Assembly (NCBI GenBank): GCA_021828225.1
Contig: JAKASH010000181.1
Span: 1-6,431 of the forward strand
Direction of reading: 5' to 3'
DNA: 6,431 nt
Source of the DNA: Acidobacteriota bacterium
GTDB lineage: Bacteria; Acidobacteriota; Terriglobia; UBA7540
Below, one piece after another: positions 6,321-6,431 of the stretch. Under the pieces are notes generated by a model. It saw only the letters and a list, made by a program, of their open reading frames with translations. It made no database searches and had not been told where the DNA came from. The position numbers and the translations under genes are program-made. Every line of letters begins with the position of its first letter. Positions within the stretch are counted from its first letter, which is position 1.

Positions 6321-6431
6321 ATGAAAGTTGTTTATTCGGATCAATACGATTTGAACCTGGGGAACCACGTCTTCCCCTCGTCGAAGTATCGTCTGATCAA
6401 GGAGAAGCTGCTTCAGGAAAATGTGATCAAA
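6321..6431 (+). CDS. Histone-deacetylase-superfamily protein, N-terminal fragment
   Basis: Only the first 37 codons are in the window; the frame is still open at the edge. The encoded start, MKVVYSDQYDLNLGNHVF followed by PSSKYRLIKEKL, matches the N-terminus of bacterial histone deacetylase / acetoin utilisation AcuC-like hydrolases, which often begin with a short beta strand, then a D-x(n)-HxFP-x-x-KY motif leading into the first helix. Family members are zinc-dependent amidohydrolases that act on acetylated lysine, polyamines or related amides. The zinc-binding residues lie downstream of the window, so activity cannot be judged. The call rests on a short stretch and on family memory. Confidence 0.72.
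   Translation, partial: MKVVYSDQYDLNLGNHVFPSSKYRLIKEKLLQENVIK

Overview
The window is a G+C-rich bacterial chromosome segment with four genes, all on the + strand and separated by intergenic DNA that holds palindromic repeats. The best guess for the source is Acidobacteriota. This rests on the 817-residue outer-membrane protein, which is of the CBM9-like/DUF5916 type abundant in that phylum, and on the hairpin-rich intergenic repeats. It is an inference from sequence style, not a database result.

Layout: bases 1-200 hold a diverged palindromic element, then a candidate promoter and ribosome binding site. Bases 201-1418 are argJ (ornithine acetyltransferase, arginine biosynthesis). Bases 1419-1670 hold a well-formed double-hairpin repeat, an extended -10 promoter and a foldable leader. 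Bases 1671-3545 encode a full-length GlmS-type protein (glucosamine-6-phosphate synthase family). Bases 3546-3620 are a short spacer with no clear signal. Bases 3621-6074 encode a secreted CBM9-like/DUF5916 predicted outer-membrane beta-barrel. Bases 6075-6320 hold two more palindromic repeats and a promoter. Bases 6321-6431 are the first 37 codons of a histone-deacetylase-superfamily gene cut by the window edge.

The genes do not form an obvious pathway or operon. argJ and glmS both touch glutamate/glutamine metabolism, but each has its own promoter-like sequence. The outer-membrane gene sits 75 bases after glmS and could be read from the glmS transcript.

The most notable point is the GlmS protein. 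The domain architecture and most motifs are intact, including the invariant C-terminal tail. However, the catalytic N-terminal Cys of the glutaminase domain is Ser (the protein begins MSGIIGYIG), and the residue matching the isomerase catalytic Glu488 of E. coli GlmS is Lys. Several other usually invariant sugar-site positions also differ. Either this is a functionally divergent GlmS paralogue or the lineage uses altered chemistry. Other points of interest are the repeat family seen in three of the four intergenic spaces, a recurring TGCTA-type extended -10 downstream of the repeats, and a structured glmS leader.
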